Below, piece by piece: positions 1-13,300 of a stretch of DNA of 64,000 nt. Within the stretch, counting starts at the first letter, position 1. Every line of letters starts with the position of its first letter. The notes beneath the pieces are model-generated. The model had not been told where the DNA came from. It made no database searches and saw only the letters and a program-made list of their open reading frames with translations. Source of the DNA: Undaria pinnatifida (taxonomy: Eukaryota; Sar; Phaeophyceae; Laminariales; Alariaceae); the NCBI GenBank assembly GCA_012845835.1, contig JABAKD010000016.1, positions 16,335,625 to 16,399,624 of the forward strand, read 5' to 3'. The position numbers were made by a program, and so were the translations under genes.

Positions 1-554
1 GCTCAGGTCTCACGTCGCTCGGAAATGTTTTGGCCCGAAGAAGTGATACCTGGACGCCGTGCTACGAAATAGAGGAACATGGCTACTACGACAGAGGGCC
101 ACGGCTACGGAAGGTGGGCCTCTTTTTTTATATAAGTGGCTTGGGGTCACTCGCTCGATTGACCCCCCCCCCCCCCCCCTACTCCATTGCGGCCTTAACG
201 CCTTTACTACTGGAACTCTTTTCGGGGGGAAATTACTTGAAGTTAGTATAGGGAGGGGTTCCGGGGGATCTTTTGTCGGCGACATTATGAAACCGCCTTG
301 GAATGATTAGCTTAGCTGTGCTGCGCCAAAACGAAACTCGCCTATAAGGTGCTTTTTCCAGTGAGGTACAGAGTCGCTCGGGCGAGTGGGTCAAGCACAC
401 TAGTGAGAGAGAGGGGTTCCCCAGATGACGCGGTCTGAGGAAGATGATATCCCGATATAAGGCGGCCACAGTCGCTCGGCGCGACTGGGGAATAGCACCC
501 ATTACCTGGAGTAAATAAGGCGGCTTCCGCCCAATGAGTGATCCCACACTAGGC

Positions 555-810
555 TAGGTGGGGGTGCAGCAAGTTCTAAGAATTTTCCGAGCTCCTACCA
601 TGGTAGGGGAGCAGAAGATTTAAAGATTTTTCTGAGCTCCTACCGTGAGGAGCTCACTCAAGATCTCACCCCCGAGACATGACTTCGAAGGCGTTCGTTC
701 GCGGCCACCCGACCAACATCTCTATGCGCTATTCCTAAAAACAACCATTGTACTCGTAAAACGATCATGCTAACCGATACTTCCACACATACTTGAGGAG
801 CTCAAGCGGT
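555..810. repeat. Dispersed repeat family B (also 2760-2975, 7866-8115, 13405-13665)
   Basis: The segments share GAGCTCCTC-type ends, a central TTCGAAGGCGTTCG-like block and GGTTGCGCGAACG in either orientation. The copies at 555 and 2760 run opposite to those at 7866 and 13405. They are non-coding and probably another small non-autonomous element. Confidence 0.4.
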
Positions 811-1381
811 GAGAAACACGCTGAGAAATGTTCCGCCCTAGAAGCGCAACACCCACCGCAGGGGGAGAGCAATAAGGCGGTTGTACTCATCTGGCACGCC
901 AGCGCCGGACTGGGTGAGCCGTGCTGTACTCAGGTGACTACCCTCATGAAAATAAATGGTGCGCGTCTGTACCTTAGCATGTGTTATTTGTAGCAGTCCA
1001 GCAGCGGAAAAAAACAACTATCCGCCCTTTCGTCGACCAATCGCCTTTTACGAACAACATCGACATGTTTCAGTTCGTAGCAGACACAACCGACGGCCGT
1101 CTTGTTTTACCCGCCCGCACGTAGGATACCCAACAAGTCCAATAAAACTTGTCACCCTCCCCTGTCGAGCAAAGGAAAAAAAAATTCACGCCCAACATCT
1201 ATCAGGCCAAGCCAAACCCTTTGTGAACAATAGCAGCAGCGGTGTGTTTGTTTCGTAGCGGGCCAACAACGGCCTCCATCCAAAGCTACTCCTCCTTCCG
1301 TCGAGCAAGGTTTCGGTGTACGAAAAACATGGATTGATCATTTTTGTAGCAGAACAGGCCAACGATGGCCCTCTTCATCAC

Positions 1382-4300
1382 CTGTCCGTAGGACACTCGA
1401 GTCGGATCAGGACAAGCAGCGATGTCCACCACCTCCTCCGTCTCCTCTTCGTTTTTGGCCCTCCCCGTGTCATTGTTGACGCTAGACCCGTCGTTTCCTG
1501 ATTCCGCATTTGCCCACAGAAGGACGTCAGTCACGACCACCGTCATCAACGTCAAGGTTGGACACGTGGCGATAATAAACATAAAACGATCAAACCACCG
1601 CCACGCGCTACCGCAGAGGTAGCACTCAAAAAAAAGAAGAAGCATGTTCTGACTGACGGGTGGGGGTCCCTTAGCCCCTATTATTGGAGCCCCCGAAACC
1701 CCCTCCCTATACTAATTCAAAGTAATTTGTCCCCAAAAATAGGTTTCCAGAGTTGTAACGGCGTAATTACCCGAAACCGTCGGAGTGCCATTCTTGTTTT
1801 TGCAACACATGTATGGTTGTCAAGAACCTTTTTATTGCGTATATAACATTGGCCATGAGCTTTAGCCATCGGGTTGAACTTTTCATCTTACATACTCTAC
1901 TCTAAAATCAGCTTTCGGGCGAGGAACGGGGTTCTCTCAAGCAGCCACCCTTGGGAGGAAAAAGCAAAAAAGGTGCACAACTTTTCTGTCTGTAGCGTGT
2001 GGACACGGGAAACGTGTTGGTTGTGGACGCGTGCTACGATAGAGATGAAAATTTTCGTCTGAAACAGGTCCTGCATGACGGGACTCCTCAACCCAAAATC
2101 GCCGAAAATACGCCCCCTTGATTTTAACATGATTGTCGTCGTGTATATCTAGGCCATGGGGTTTTCCATCCGGTATCATAGCAGTTTCATTTTTCTCCGA
2201 ATCAGTCTTTTGCCTTAAAGAGGTCTTAAGCTCCCAAATTGAGGGGTAGTATTAGGAAAAAAGAGGTGCACCTCTATCGTAGCACGCGTCGGTGCACCAC
2301 TCTTTTTTGCTGAGTCTCCCAACCCCTTCAGTGTCTCTACGTACAATATACACCCCTTTGAGGCAAAAACTACCGACCCGACCCGACCCGACCCGTTCCG
2401 TGAGACTTTCAAACACCGCCTAATCCCGCCGGACCCGACCCGCGAGTTTAGAAACCCTGATTACCCGACCCGAAGGCCGGGCCACGACCCATGAAAAGCC
2501 CTGATAAAAAAAACAAAAAGATGCCATCCTTATCGTGGCGCGTTGCTCAGTGCCGTAGAATACCTGGTGAAGCTCCCGACCCTTCAAGCTTAGCTGCGGC
2601 TTCTGCGAGTCTGAGCGTCACGATCCCGGACTCGACAGGCGTGAGTTGTACGCCGAAGCCGGCCAGCACGCTGTAGAAGTAGTCTACGTCGATGAAGCGA
2701 TCTTTGTCGTCGTCCGTGGGGGGTAGCGGGATCTGCGGGGGAGTCATTGAACAACAATTTCATGAGTTTTTCCGCGGTAGGGGTGCAAGCGGAACTTTCG
2801 GGGAATTTTCGGAGCTCTCCTGCCGCGCGGAGCTCCTCAATACCTCACTCCGAAACACGCCTTCGAAGTCGTTCGATTGCGCAATCCGAACAACACTTGC
2901 ACACGCTAGCCCCACAACAAACATTCTCGTAAAAAGCATCAGAATAGCCGGTAGCCCGTCACTTGAGGAACTCAAAAATGAAAAGTACGACCCTTACCGT
3001 GGGATGCCTCCAAGGTTTCCACACATCGGACATGTGTATGCCTCCAAGGTTTCCACACATCGGAAATATATACAGTGGTGGGATGCCTCCAAGGTTTCCA
3101 CACATCGGACATATATACAGTAGTGGGATGCCTCCAAGGTTTCCACACATCGGACATATATACAGTATTGGGATGCCTCCAAGGTTTCCACACATCGGAC
3201 ACATATGCAGTAGTGGGATGCCTCCAAGGTTTCCACACATGGGACATATATACAGTAGTGGGATGCCTCCAAGGTTGCCACACATCGGACATATATACAG
3301 AGGGATGCCTCCAAGGTTTCCACACATCGGACATATACAGAGGAATGCCTTCAAGGTTTCCTCAAATCGGACATATTAGATCCTTACCGGTATGATATAT
3401 AGAGTATCTGTGTCTTTCGGATCAGATAGATCCCTGGTCTATATAGGATCTGTATGACCTACATATCATATCGCCCGGTGAGAGCCGGGTGACCTCACTG
3501 ATCTCGCACAATAAAAGTAAGCCGTGTAACTATTGAGCGAGATCGATGTCGTAGGTTCGAGTCCCCCGAGGGACTCTTCCTGAAAAATTGACAGGCTGAT
3601 ATGTACGAAAGCGCGCGGTTGGCGAAGTTCGGTGCAAAAAGCGGCGAGCGTTAAAAGGACCAACACTGGGAATAGCGCTGAACCCTACACGCGATAAAAA
3701 TGAAAGGCACCTATCAGGGGAGGAAAGAACCCTCCAAACTCAAGACTCAAGACTCAATGCCCAAGCCCCAAGACTTAGCGCTGAGCGTCTCAACGCCTCA
3801 GCCCTTGACGCTCGGTTCCAAATAAACCAGCCGCTGGGTTAGGCGCAGCGGCGGCGGTGGCGGCAGCATGGACGTAAGTGGGGGTGCTACGCAGAGGGCG
3901 ATATAACTTGGGAGTTTAGGAATGCTCGAATAGCTTTCCGAGCGGTGCATTCATTGTGTCGTGTCAGAGCAATCAGCGTGTTTGGCAATAATCTGTTGTA
4001 GTTCGGAACATATAGTGTATGACACACAGGTCATTGTCTCCCCTGTCTTGCTTTTTTCACACGAGCATCTCGCACATAAAACGGATGTGTAGGCCTAGAG
4101 CTGCGTACTGCAAGTGGCACAATCACCGAAGAGAAAACGAACACACCGCTGTTGGTAGCTCAACATCAGACTACAGCATCACTCGCGCACTTATATGGAC
4201 AGGATTCGGGGACGTTATGAACGGGATTCGGTAAGCGTTGATCTGTATGCAGAGGGTGCAGGACGTTTCCCAGCGAACCCTCGGCTTGCAAAGACGCCGT

Positions 4301-7300
4301 CCCGAAAGTGTTTTTCCAGTGACACAGATGTCACCCTCACCCCCAAATTGTCTACACGAAACCAACGTGCAGTGATAAATCGGTTTTGAAACGGGCGCAG
4401 AATGGTCCCGCCCCCACGCTTGGTGACCAAGTTCAGCGATCAAAGAGGGTTCCCCCTCCTGAAGACTCAGTAGTTCAAATATCTCCTGCAGCGTAATTTG
4501 GACCGTCGAATGCTTCCCTCGTGTGGATCGTTGTGAGTACTGTCGTACACGTACTGAAACGTGGTACGATAAAGGCATACCGTTTTTTGGTTATTTAGTT
4601 TTCTTAATGACGGGGCTCCTTAACCCGAAATCGTGCAAAATACGCCCCATTTATTTTGCATGATTTTCTCGTTGTGTATACATAGGCCATGCGATTTTTC
4701 ATCCGGTACAAGTTTTGGTTTTTCTCCAGATCAGTTTTTGGTGGAGGTCTTAAGCTCCCAGATTGAGGAAAACTCAGATAAAAAAAGTGGTGCACCTCCA
4801 CCGTAGCACGTGTCTACTGTATACTAAGTGGAGTACTCGCGGTTAAATTTCCGTGCACCGCAACACACAGCGTCTCCTTCGATGGCGGAACCTTAAGCAA
4901 AGTCTTCAATTAGCATGAGTTGATTTAACCACTTCACCGCCTCACTTTGCCACCTATCGTATGGAAACTAATTGATACCTTGACGTAGTATAAATGCAAT
5001 TCACTTTTTCCTCCGTCACCATCATCTCGCGTCGCACCTCGTTCTCGGCTTGGTGGTGCTCCGCGCCGAAAGCGCTGGCAATCGTGCTCCAGCAGCGGAC
5101 AAGCTTGGCGAACAAGAAGCGATTGGCGTGCGCCTTGAGCTGCACGAGGTATCCGCGAGTGGCGAGCGCGGGCATGGAGGCATTCGTCCTTGCGACAATG
5201 TCGCCGTGCCTGCCGATAGTACGCCATCTCTCTCTGCGAACAATGAAAAGAGAACGTGACAGCAAGCGCGTTTGGTCGGCAGTTTTCTCCGATTACGCAC
5301 GCAGTTTTCATGAGCGTGAAGCACACAAACCGGGCAGGAAGCTTTATTTTATGGACCAAATCTCCCAGGATGGGGGAGTGCAGTTTCATAAAGAGGAAAA
5401 TAATCAAACTCGGGATTGCGTCGCCGTGTCTATCGGCGGTAAGTCACGTCTCCCTGCCGGCGAGGAAAGCACGCCAAGCTCACAAGCACGGGCAAGCATG
5501 CGCAAGCACCCGTGCGTTTGCTCAATACTTTGGCGCTGAATACGTGTGCAGTTTCCGTGCGCGTGCGTACAACACGCGAGCCGGGTATCACAACATTATT
5601 AATAGCTTGTTATCATGGATCGCAAACTTCAGGGTAGGGAATTCTGGCGGGTGTCTGCTATGGTATCCCCGTCAAACAAGCGGACGAGTTTTTCCGAATT
5701 CGAACACTGTGACAGCCGACTTTCCTACCCACCCCGATCGCGTGTGACGCAACGCCTCTCACGATGTCCGTCTTTGACTCAACGACCCCCGCACCTGTTC
5801 CAGCGGCTTTTCTGTTCTGCTTCCAGCTTTTTCTTCCTACGCTCGAGCTTCCTCCGAGCCTTGTTTTCCTCCCTGAGCCCGGACGAAAACAGTTCGTCGT
5901 AGCTATGTTACGTTAGGAAATGCCCATATTGTTGTTAGAGATCCATGTTAGGAAACGCCGATCACTTTTAGTTGGGTCGTCAATAGGTTATGCTAGGAAT
6001 TACTTTTTAGTTGGGTCGTCTCTATGTTCTGTTAGGAAAAGGACGATAACTTTTAGGTAGATCGTCCGTGTCAGTCAAACGACGCGCCGCTACAATAGCT
6101 AGAAGCAAGTGCCCTAGGTTTTGGACTAGAGTAATTAGTCGAGGGATGTTTCCGACATTTTGTTTACAATATGCCAGGTAGTTAAACTTGAAACCCTGAT
6201 CCACACCTTAAACCTTAATCCCAATCCTAGCCCCGACCACGTGATAAGTTTCTCGTCATGATCATGTAATGAACATGCCTGTGATACTGCGGTTTCATAT
6301 ACTGGTCTACGGATAGTTGGGTTTCTTATGGCATGGGGGAGCGTTACTGCTCCTCGATTCTCCTCAAGATGGGTGGCCTGCCTACCGAAGGCACAAATGC
6401 TAATACGATACGACCCGGGTGCGTGATATAATTATACCACCCGTATATATGACCGAGGAACGCGCTCTACGATGGAGGTATCACTTTTCGTCTGAAGTTA
6501 TTTCTGAATGACTGCGTTCTTTAACCCAAAATCGTCGGGAAAAAAAAAATAATAGGCAATTTTTTTTTGCACGATCCTCGCTGTATACCTGGGCCATACG
6601 ATTTTTCATCCGGTAGAGCAGTTTTATTTTTATCCAAATCAGTTTTTTGGGAGAGGTCTTAAGGTCGCAAATTGAGGAGTAGAATTAGAAAAAAAAGCGG
6701 TGCAAGCACCTCTATCGAAGTATGCGCCTAGGGGAGACAGTGACGAAAAGGTACGGACCATTCGTGTGTGTACGGAGTTTGTGACAATCTGGTACGGCGT
6801 CTCCTTGTTCTGTGGGAGGGTCGGGCTTGCGGTCGCAAGCGGTGGTGACATATTCTACAGCTCTCGTCGAACATCTTGGTGTGACCGCGCTTGCACCTGG
6901 TGCATGCGTTCAACAGCGGCGACAAAACTAACAGAAGAGTTAGCGTGGCCTGTCAACCACTTCGGCGAAGCTGGGCCTACTTTGTCTCATTATATACATA
7001 CGCAGACTCCACCATCTTCACTCGCTTGTGTATCCTTAGAAAAACTCTTGGTGCTATTCCTTGTGTCACGGTCACGGAAACAACAGAACTTAATGCGCGA
7101 ATGGGGCATATTCATCATCCTCTGTTCCCTATACGCACACCTTCAACGGCATGTGAAAATCTTATATCCATATCTATATGCCCCATATCTTGGACCCTAC
7201 GCCTTGCTAGGCGCCCAGGGCAATAACATAACGCCAAGTGGGAAACCCTACCACTATAATGTAGCATACCGTAGTGAGTGTCTGAACATGATATGTAGCT

Positions 7301-10300
7301 AAATGGGTAGTTCCTGCTGGCTAACAAAGTAGATTACTACGGGATCTCGAAGCACCGAAATTTTGTCAGCAATCTACCAGGGAACAACTACTGAAGAGCG
7401 ACTCTCGCGACCACATCCCACCACAATTAGAGACAATTACTAACGACACACCTCTGTCTTTCCCTCTCTTCTTCAGCTTCAGCGTCTTCCTCCTCGTTTC
7501 CGGTCGTCGCCGGCTCCGCTGGCTCCGCTGGCCCCGCTGGCTCGACGATGTCCGAACCATCGCTTTCGCTGGAAAAATCGTTTCTTTTCCTCGAGGCCCG
7601 CTCCAGTTTTCGACGAGCTATACGCTTCAGTCTGACGCCATCCCGGGAGGAGCGGTGGGGGGAGGGGAGAAGAAGCGGGGGGGGGGGGGGGGAGTGGGCG
7701 TACTCATTTGTTGCTTGCCTTAGTCATTTGACCATTGACCACGCATCCCTTTCGAGACGGAGCACCGTTGATACTCCCAACAGAGACACCGCCAACATTT
7801 GGGCGCTCATCACGCTTCTTCCATATATAACATAAAAACGGGGGGAGGGGGGGGTGTTTAACTCACTTGAGAGGCATTATCCCACGGTAGGGGTTGCATC
7901 TTTTGGGCGAAACGTTTCTTGTCCGATTGAGCTCGTATAAAGCGTGGCACGATAGGTTATCATACTTGTAGCACGATAATTGTACGCATTTTTTCTTGTT
8001 TTTGTTATTGTTTTGTTTTTTTTCGCGCATAGAAATCTTGGTCGTCGGGTTGCGCGAACGAAAAGGTCTTCTTCTCGAATTGGTCGTTGTTTTCGGGTGA
8101 GGCATTGAGCTGCTCAAGCTAGGATCTCATCTTAAAAACAAAACAAAACCAAATCTGCCGCCCCTAGCTACTCGTAGCTGGCGTGGGACGACTCTTAGGG
8201 ACCCGCTTTTTCTTTTACGACGGATATCAAGATAAAAAAAGTACGATCTTGACGCATCCTAGGGTGGAGGTGTACCTTTTTTTGGCGAGGATCCTCGGTT
8301 GAGGACCTCTTTGAGGCAAAATACCATATTCTGAGTAAACTGAAAGACGCGTGGTACGATAGAGGTGAACCGCTTTCTTTTCTTCAACCTTGGTTCCTCA
8401 ACTTTGGGAGCTTTTAAGATCTCTTCCAGAAACCGATTTGGAGAAGACTAAAACCTGCGATCAGTCCTGCCGACGACGCCATGTATAATGAGATTAAGGG
8501 GCTGTTACAGATGTAAGGTTATAGGTGGGGACACAGAGTGCCCCCTGCAGGTCTGCCAATTGAGCAGATCCTCGGAGAGTACTCACTTTATATTTTCCTT
8601 CGTAGAGACGTTGCTTTATTCGATTCCACCAGAGACCCGGATGGCTTCTGAGATCGGAGGCACGTGCCTCCGATCTATTTCCTAACTTTCCCGAATATAA
8701 AACGCATCATACGAAACCCATCCAAATGATCTCCAATTTGGATAATTTCAGGTCTTTCGAGGCCGTATAGACACAGGCCAACCCTTTGCAGCTTTCTCTA
8801 CTAGGCAGGTTCCACGTTTGGTCACTCAGTTGTACCATTATAGATGAGCTCTCGTCTTAGTTCCACAGACGCCCACGGACGAACTGAATAGCGTTCAACT
8901 CCGCGAGGCAAAAGCATCATTCCCTTTTTTCCTATACGCACATGCCTTCAAAGGCATGTGAAACCCTTTTTATATCCAGCCGTATCCCATATCTTACGCC
9001 TTGTTGGGCTCCCAGGGGAATAACATAACACTACGTACCGGATGAAAAATCCCACGGCCTAGATGCACAACGAGAGTAAAAAAAAAAAAATGACCTTTTC
9101 CCGACGATTTTGGGTTTAAGGGGCTCCGTCATGAAGAAAACCAAATAGTCAAAAAAGGGTATACCTCGATCGTAGCACATGCGTCCGAAAAAAGGTACAG
9201 CTCGATGAACCAATCCCGTGGCCTACGGTTCTATACGACGAAAATCGTGCGAAAACAGAACGTTTTTTTTTTTTTTTTTTTGGACGATTTTGGGTTAAAG
9301 AAACCGTTTCGAACGAAAAAAATGCTACCTCTATTGTAAAATGCGTCTCTTGTCAACGGTGAAGAGTGTTCCTATCGTAATTAGCGTCCGTCCGCTGCAC
9401 TTCGGATACACTCCTTGTGCTAGAAAACCGAGTTTTTTTTCATGCGGCCAATGCGTCGAAATTACTAGCAATCTGTGAGTCGACACGACTCAAACACAAC
9501 CTAGTTATTGGTCGGACTAGCAGCTAGTCGTTTCCCGAAGGGTGCCGACCATCCGACTTGTTTGGCTTCCATACCTTTAGGCAGGGTTGTTTATTGTATT
9601 ATACAAGTAGGATGTTTTTTCTTCTTTTTGTCCGCCCATCTTCCCTAGAGCAGGGAGAGGCTAGCTTGGCTCGATTCGCTCGCCTGACTTACGTTGGCAA
9701 GTCGGCTGGGCATCAGCTGGCATGGCCAGCCGACGACTTCCCGACTAAAGCCAGTTTAGTCGCCTAAGAACACGTACCCAGTAGTTATTAATTTTGAAAT
9801 CTTGGCGACTCACAGCTCTAGTATTGACGCTGTAGTTCGAAAGTTTGTCCCGCTGAAGAACCAAGGGAGTTACGCAGTCCCCGCGTTGTCGATCACGCGT
9901 GCTACGATGGAAGTTTTACAAGGTATACCACTTTTTGGCTTAAACGTGTTTATCTGAACGAAGGGGCTCCTTAGTGTTAAGGTTATTAGTGGGGTGTTAG
10001 TCCGTTTGATCACTTGCAAAAGGTTAACCAATAGCTTACCTAAACTAAGCCTTATAGCACTCTTTCCCCCTGAAACGGCGGGATAGCAGGTCCGCCGGAC
10101 ATACCGGCGGACCTGTCAATACATCCAAGCCGTTTCATTTCCTGCGTGTACCGGGGAGAGTATTTTTCAAGTTCGACATGGGGAAAGTCTGAAAAAGTTT
10201 ATTCGTGGTGGATGTGGGATTTGAACCCACGACCCAAAAAACCCATGTCCTGCCGACGACGCCATTTGTTAAGGTTATTAGTGGGGGTATTAGTCCGTTT

Positions 10301-13300
10301 GACCACTTGCAAAAGGTTAACCAATAGCTTACCCAAACTAAGCCTTACAACACTTGCCCAAACTAAGCCTTACAACACTTGCCCAAACTAAGCCTTACAA
10401 CACTTACCCAAACTAAGCCTTACAACACTTACCCAAACTAAGCCTTACAACACTTACCCAAACTAAGCCTTACAACACTTACCCAAACTAAGCCTTACAA
10501 CACTTACCCAAACTAAGCCTTACAACACTTGCCCAAACTAAGCCTTACAACACTTGCCCAAACTAAGCCTTACAACACTTACCCAAACTAAGCCTTACAA
10601 CACTTACCCAAACTAAGCCTTACAACACTTACCCAAACTAAGCCTTACAACACTTACCCAAAATCGTCGGAACGTCACCCTTGTTTTCGCAATACGAAGG
10701 TTTCGTATATGTACGAAGGCCATGGGTTTTGTTCATCCGATTGAAATTTTTCAGTTTTCTCAAGATCATTTTTTTGGGTGTGATATATAGAGCTCAAGTG
10801 AGGGCACCACCCTCAGAAGGAGAAAAAAAGAGCCGGTGCACCTCTGCCCTAGCGTGTGTCGCTGTCCTCTACTTGCTGTACTGTTAGTAGCGTGTGTCGC
10901 TGTCCTCTACTTGCTGTACTGTTAGCATGTGTTGCTGTCCTCTACTGTATTATTAGAGCGTGTGTCGTTGTCCTCTACTGTACTATTAGTAGCGTATGTC
11001 GTTGTGCTCTACTACACTATTAGTAGCGTGTGTCGCTGTTCTCTACTGTACTATTAGTAGCATGTGTCGCTGTGCTCTACTGTAGTATTAGTGGCGTGTG
11101 TCGCTGTCCTCTACAGTACTATCAGTAGCATGTGTCGCCGTCCTCTACTGTACTATTAGTAGCATGTGTCGCTGTCCTCTACAGCACTATTAGTAGCACG
11201 TGTCGCTGTCGTCTACTGCACTATTAGTAGCATGTGCCGCTGTCCTGTAGTGCACTATTAGTAGCGGGTGTCGCTGTGCTCTACTGCACTAGTAGTAGCA
11301 TGAGTCGCTGTCCTCTACTGCACTAGTAGTAGCATGAGTCGCTGTCCTCTACTGCACTAGTAGTAGCACATGTCGCTGTCCTCTATTGCACCATTAGTAG
11401 CATGAGTCGCTGTCCTCTACAGTGCTATTAGTAGCATGTGTCGCTGTCCTCTACTGCACTATTAGTAGCATGTTTCACTGTCGTCTATTGTACTGCTAAT
11501 AGCGTGTGTCGCTGTCCTCAACTGCACTATTAGTAGCATGTGCCGCTGTCCTCTACTGCACTATAATAAGTAGCATGTGTCGCTGTCCTCTACTGTACTA
11601 TTAGCAGCGTGTGTCGCTGTCCTCTACGGTTCTATTAGTAGCGTGTGTCGCTGTCCTCTACTGCACTAGTAGTAGCATGAGTCGCTGTCCTCTACTGTAA
11701 TATTAGTAGCGTGTGTCGTTGTCCTCTACTGTCTGCTCTAACAGAGTTTTCTGAAAAATGGGAACGGAGCCTAAAATGAGAACCAAGCGTTATCTCCAGA
11801 ACCATGTGGTGTGTCAGAGAACCGAAATGATCCTGTGAAACCCCTTGACCAGCCCTGTGAGAGGAGCTCGTCAGATCGTCAGAACGGTCATGCTCCATCT
11901 CGTGCCTTCGGGTGGGCGCAAAAAGCGATATACGCTGGCTCTATTGTGATTTCTCTAGATGCTGGCTACCAAGGCGATGCCGAGGACTTCCAGCCTGAGC
12001 GACAGCTCATTCGAAGGCTGCTGTACAGCCCCACAGGACTGTCAATTTTTTTTTTTGAGTTGTACACAATTGGGTTGCTTTCTAAAAAAAACCGTCCGTT
12101 CTCATTTTAGGCTCCGTTCCCATTTTTCAGAAAACTCAGTAACTGCACTATTAGTAGCACGTGTCGCTGTCCTCTACTGCACTATTAGTAGCGTGTGTCG
12201 CTGTCCTCTACTGTACTCTGTACTACTAGTAGCGTGTGTCGCTGTCCTCTACTGTACTATTAGTAGCATGTGTCGCTGTCCTCTACTGCACTATTAGTAG
12301 CATGTGTCGCTGTCCTCTACTGCACTATTAGTAGCATGTGTCGCTGTCCTCTACTGTACTTTTAGTAGCATGTGTCGCTGTCCTCTACTGTAATATGAGT
12401 AGCGTGTGTCGCTGTCCTCTACTGTAATATGAGTAGCGTGTGTCGCTGTCCTCTACTGTAATATTAGTAGCGTGTGTCGCTGTCCTCTACTGTAGTACTA
12501 TTAGTAGCATGTGTCGCTGGTCCCTACTGTACTACTAGTAGCGTGTGTCGCTACCCGCTAGTACTATTAATAGAATGTGTCGCTGGTCTCTACTGTACTA
12601 CTAGTAGCGTGTGTCGCTGTATGTAGAGCAGCTGCTGTAGCTTCACGTCTAATCAATTTTTGGGCTCCGACGAAAAACGTTCGTGAAAAACGTGGGGCTC
12701 GGCTGTTTTTGCCTTGCCCTGAACCCATATTTTTCTATAGGGTTATTTCTTCCAGAGCAATACACCATCCCTTTACCCGGGTTCTTAATCCTGGCCTTAC
12801 GCAGTACACAGTAGGTAATATTTTGCTTAGAGCTTCCAGGGCAATATCGCAACAACGACCATGCTCCTTTGCCTCAATACCTGTAGAATGACGCGTGCTC
12901 ACGATAGGGGAACAACAGTACGATTTATTGGTGGAAATATTTCTGGCTGACTGGGCTCCTCAATTGCTACTAATTAGACTAACAAACTAAGCAATGTCGT
13001 TGGAGTAATACCATTATTGTGTTTTCATGCCCTATAGGGTCATTCCTAACGAACGAAAACAAAACGTCAGGAACCATGAAAACAGAAAACGCGACATTTT
13101 TTTTCGTGAATCGTGAAATTTGTCACGAATCTTGACTTTGAAGTAGGTATAAATCAGACGCTTCCAATAAAATTGATGTCAGGAAGGATTCCTGAACAAG
13201 AAAAAAAACAAAAAAACGTGATGTTTTGTTTTGGAAAACAGTGCCAAATCAGAATTAACAAAGAGGAGCGTCTCGGGAACCGTGTGATGTTTTGTGTTCG

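Noticed and set aside
2959-3395. Several 100-140-residue repeat proteins on both strands
   Set aside because: All lie in the 45-bp minisatellite; the open frames follow from a period divisible by three.
4171-4578. 135-residue minus-strand ORF as an extra exon of the EF-hand gene
   Set aside because: A possible acceptor precedes EIFELLSLQEGE, but no donor restores the phase needed by the next exon, and composition is not clearly coding.
4994-5539. 181-residue plus-strand ORF
   Set aside because: Opposite the exon at 5038-5233, whose minus-strand frame has better codon use and chains in phase.
6700-7302. 200-residue plus-strand ORF
   Set aside because: Runs across a MITE end and a partial LTR; no domain and no exon signals.
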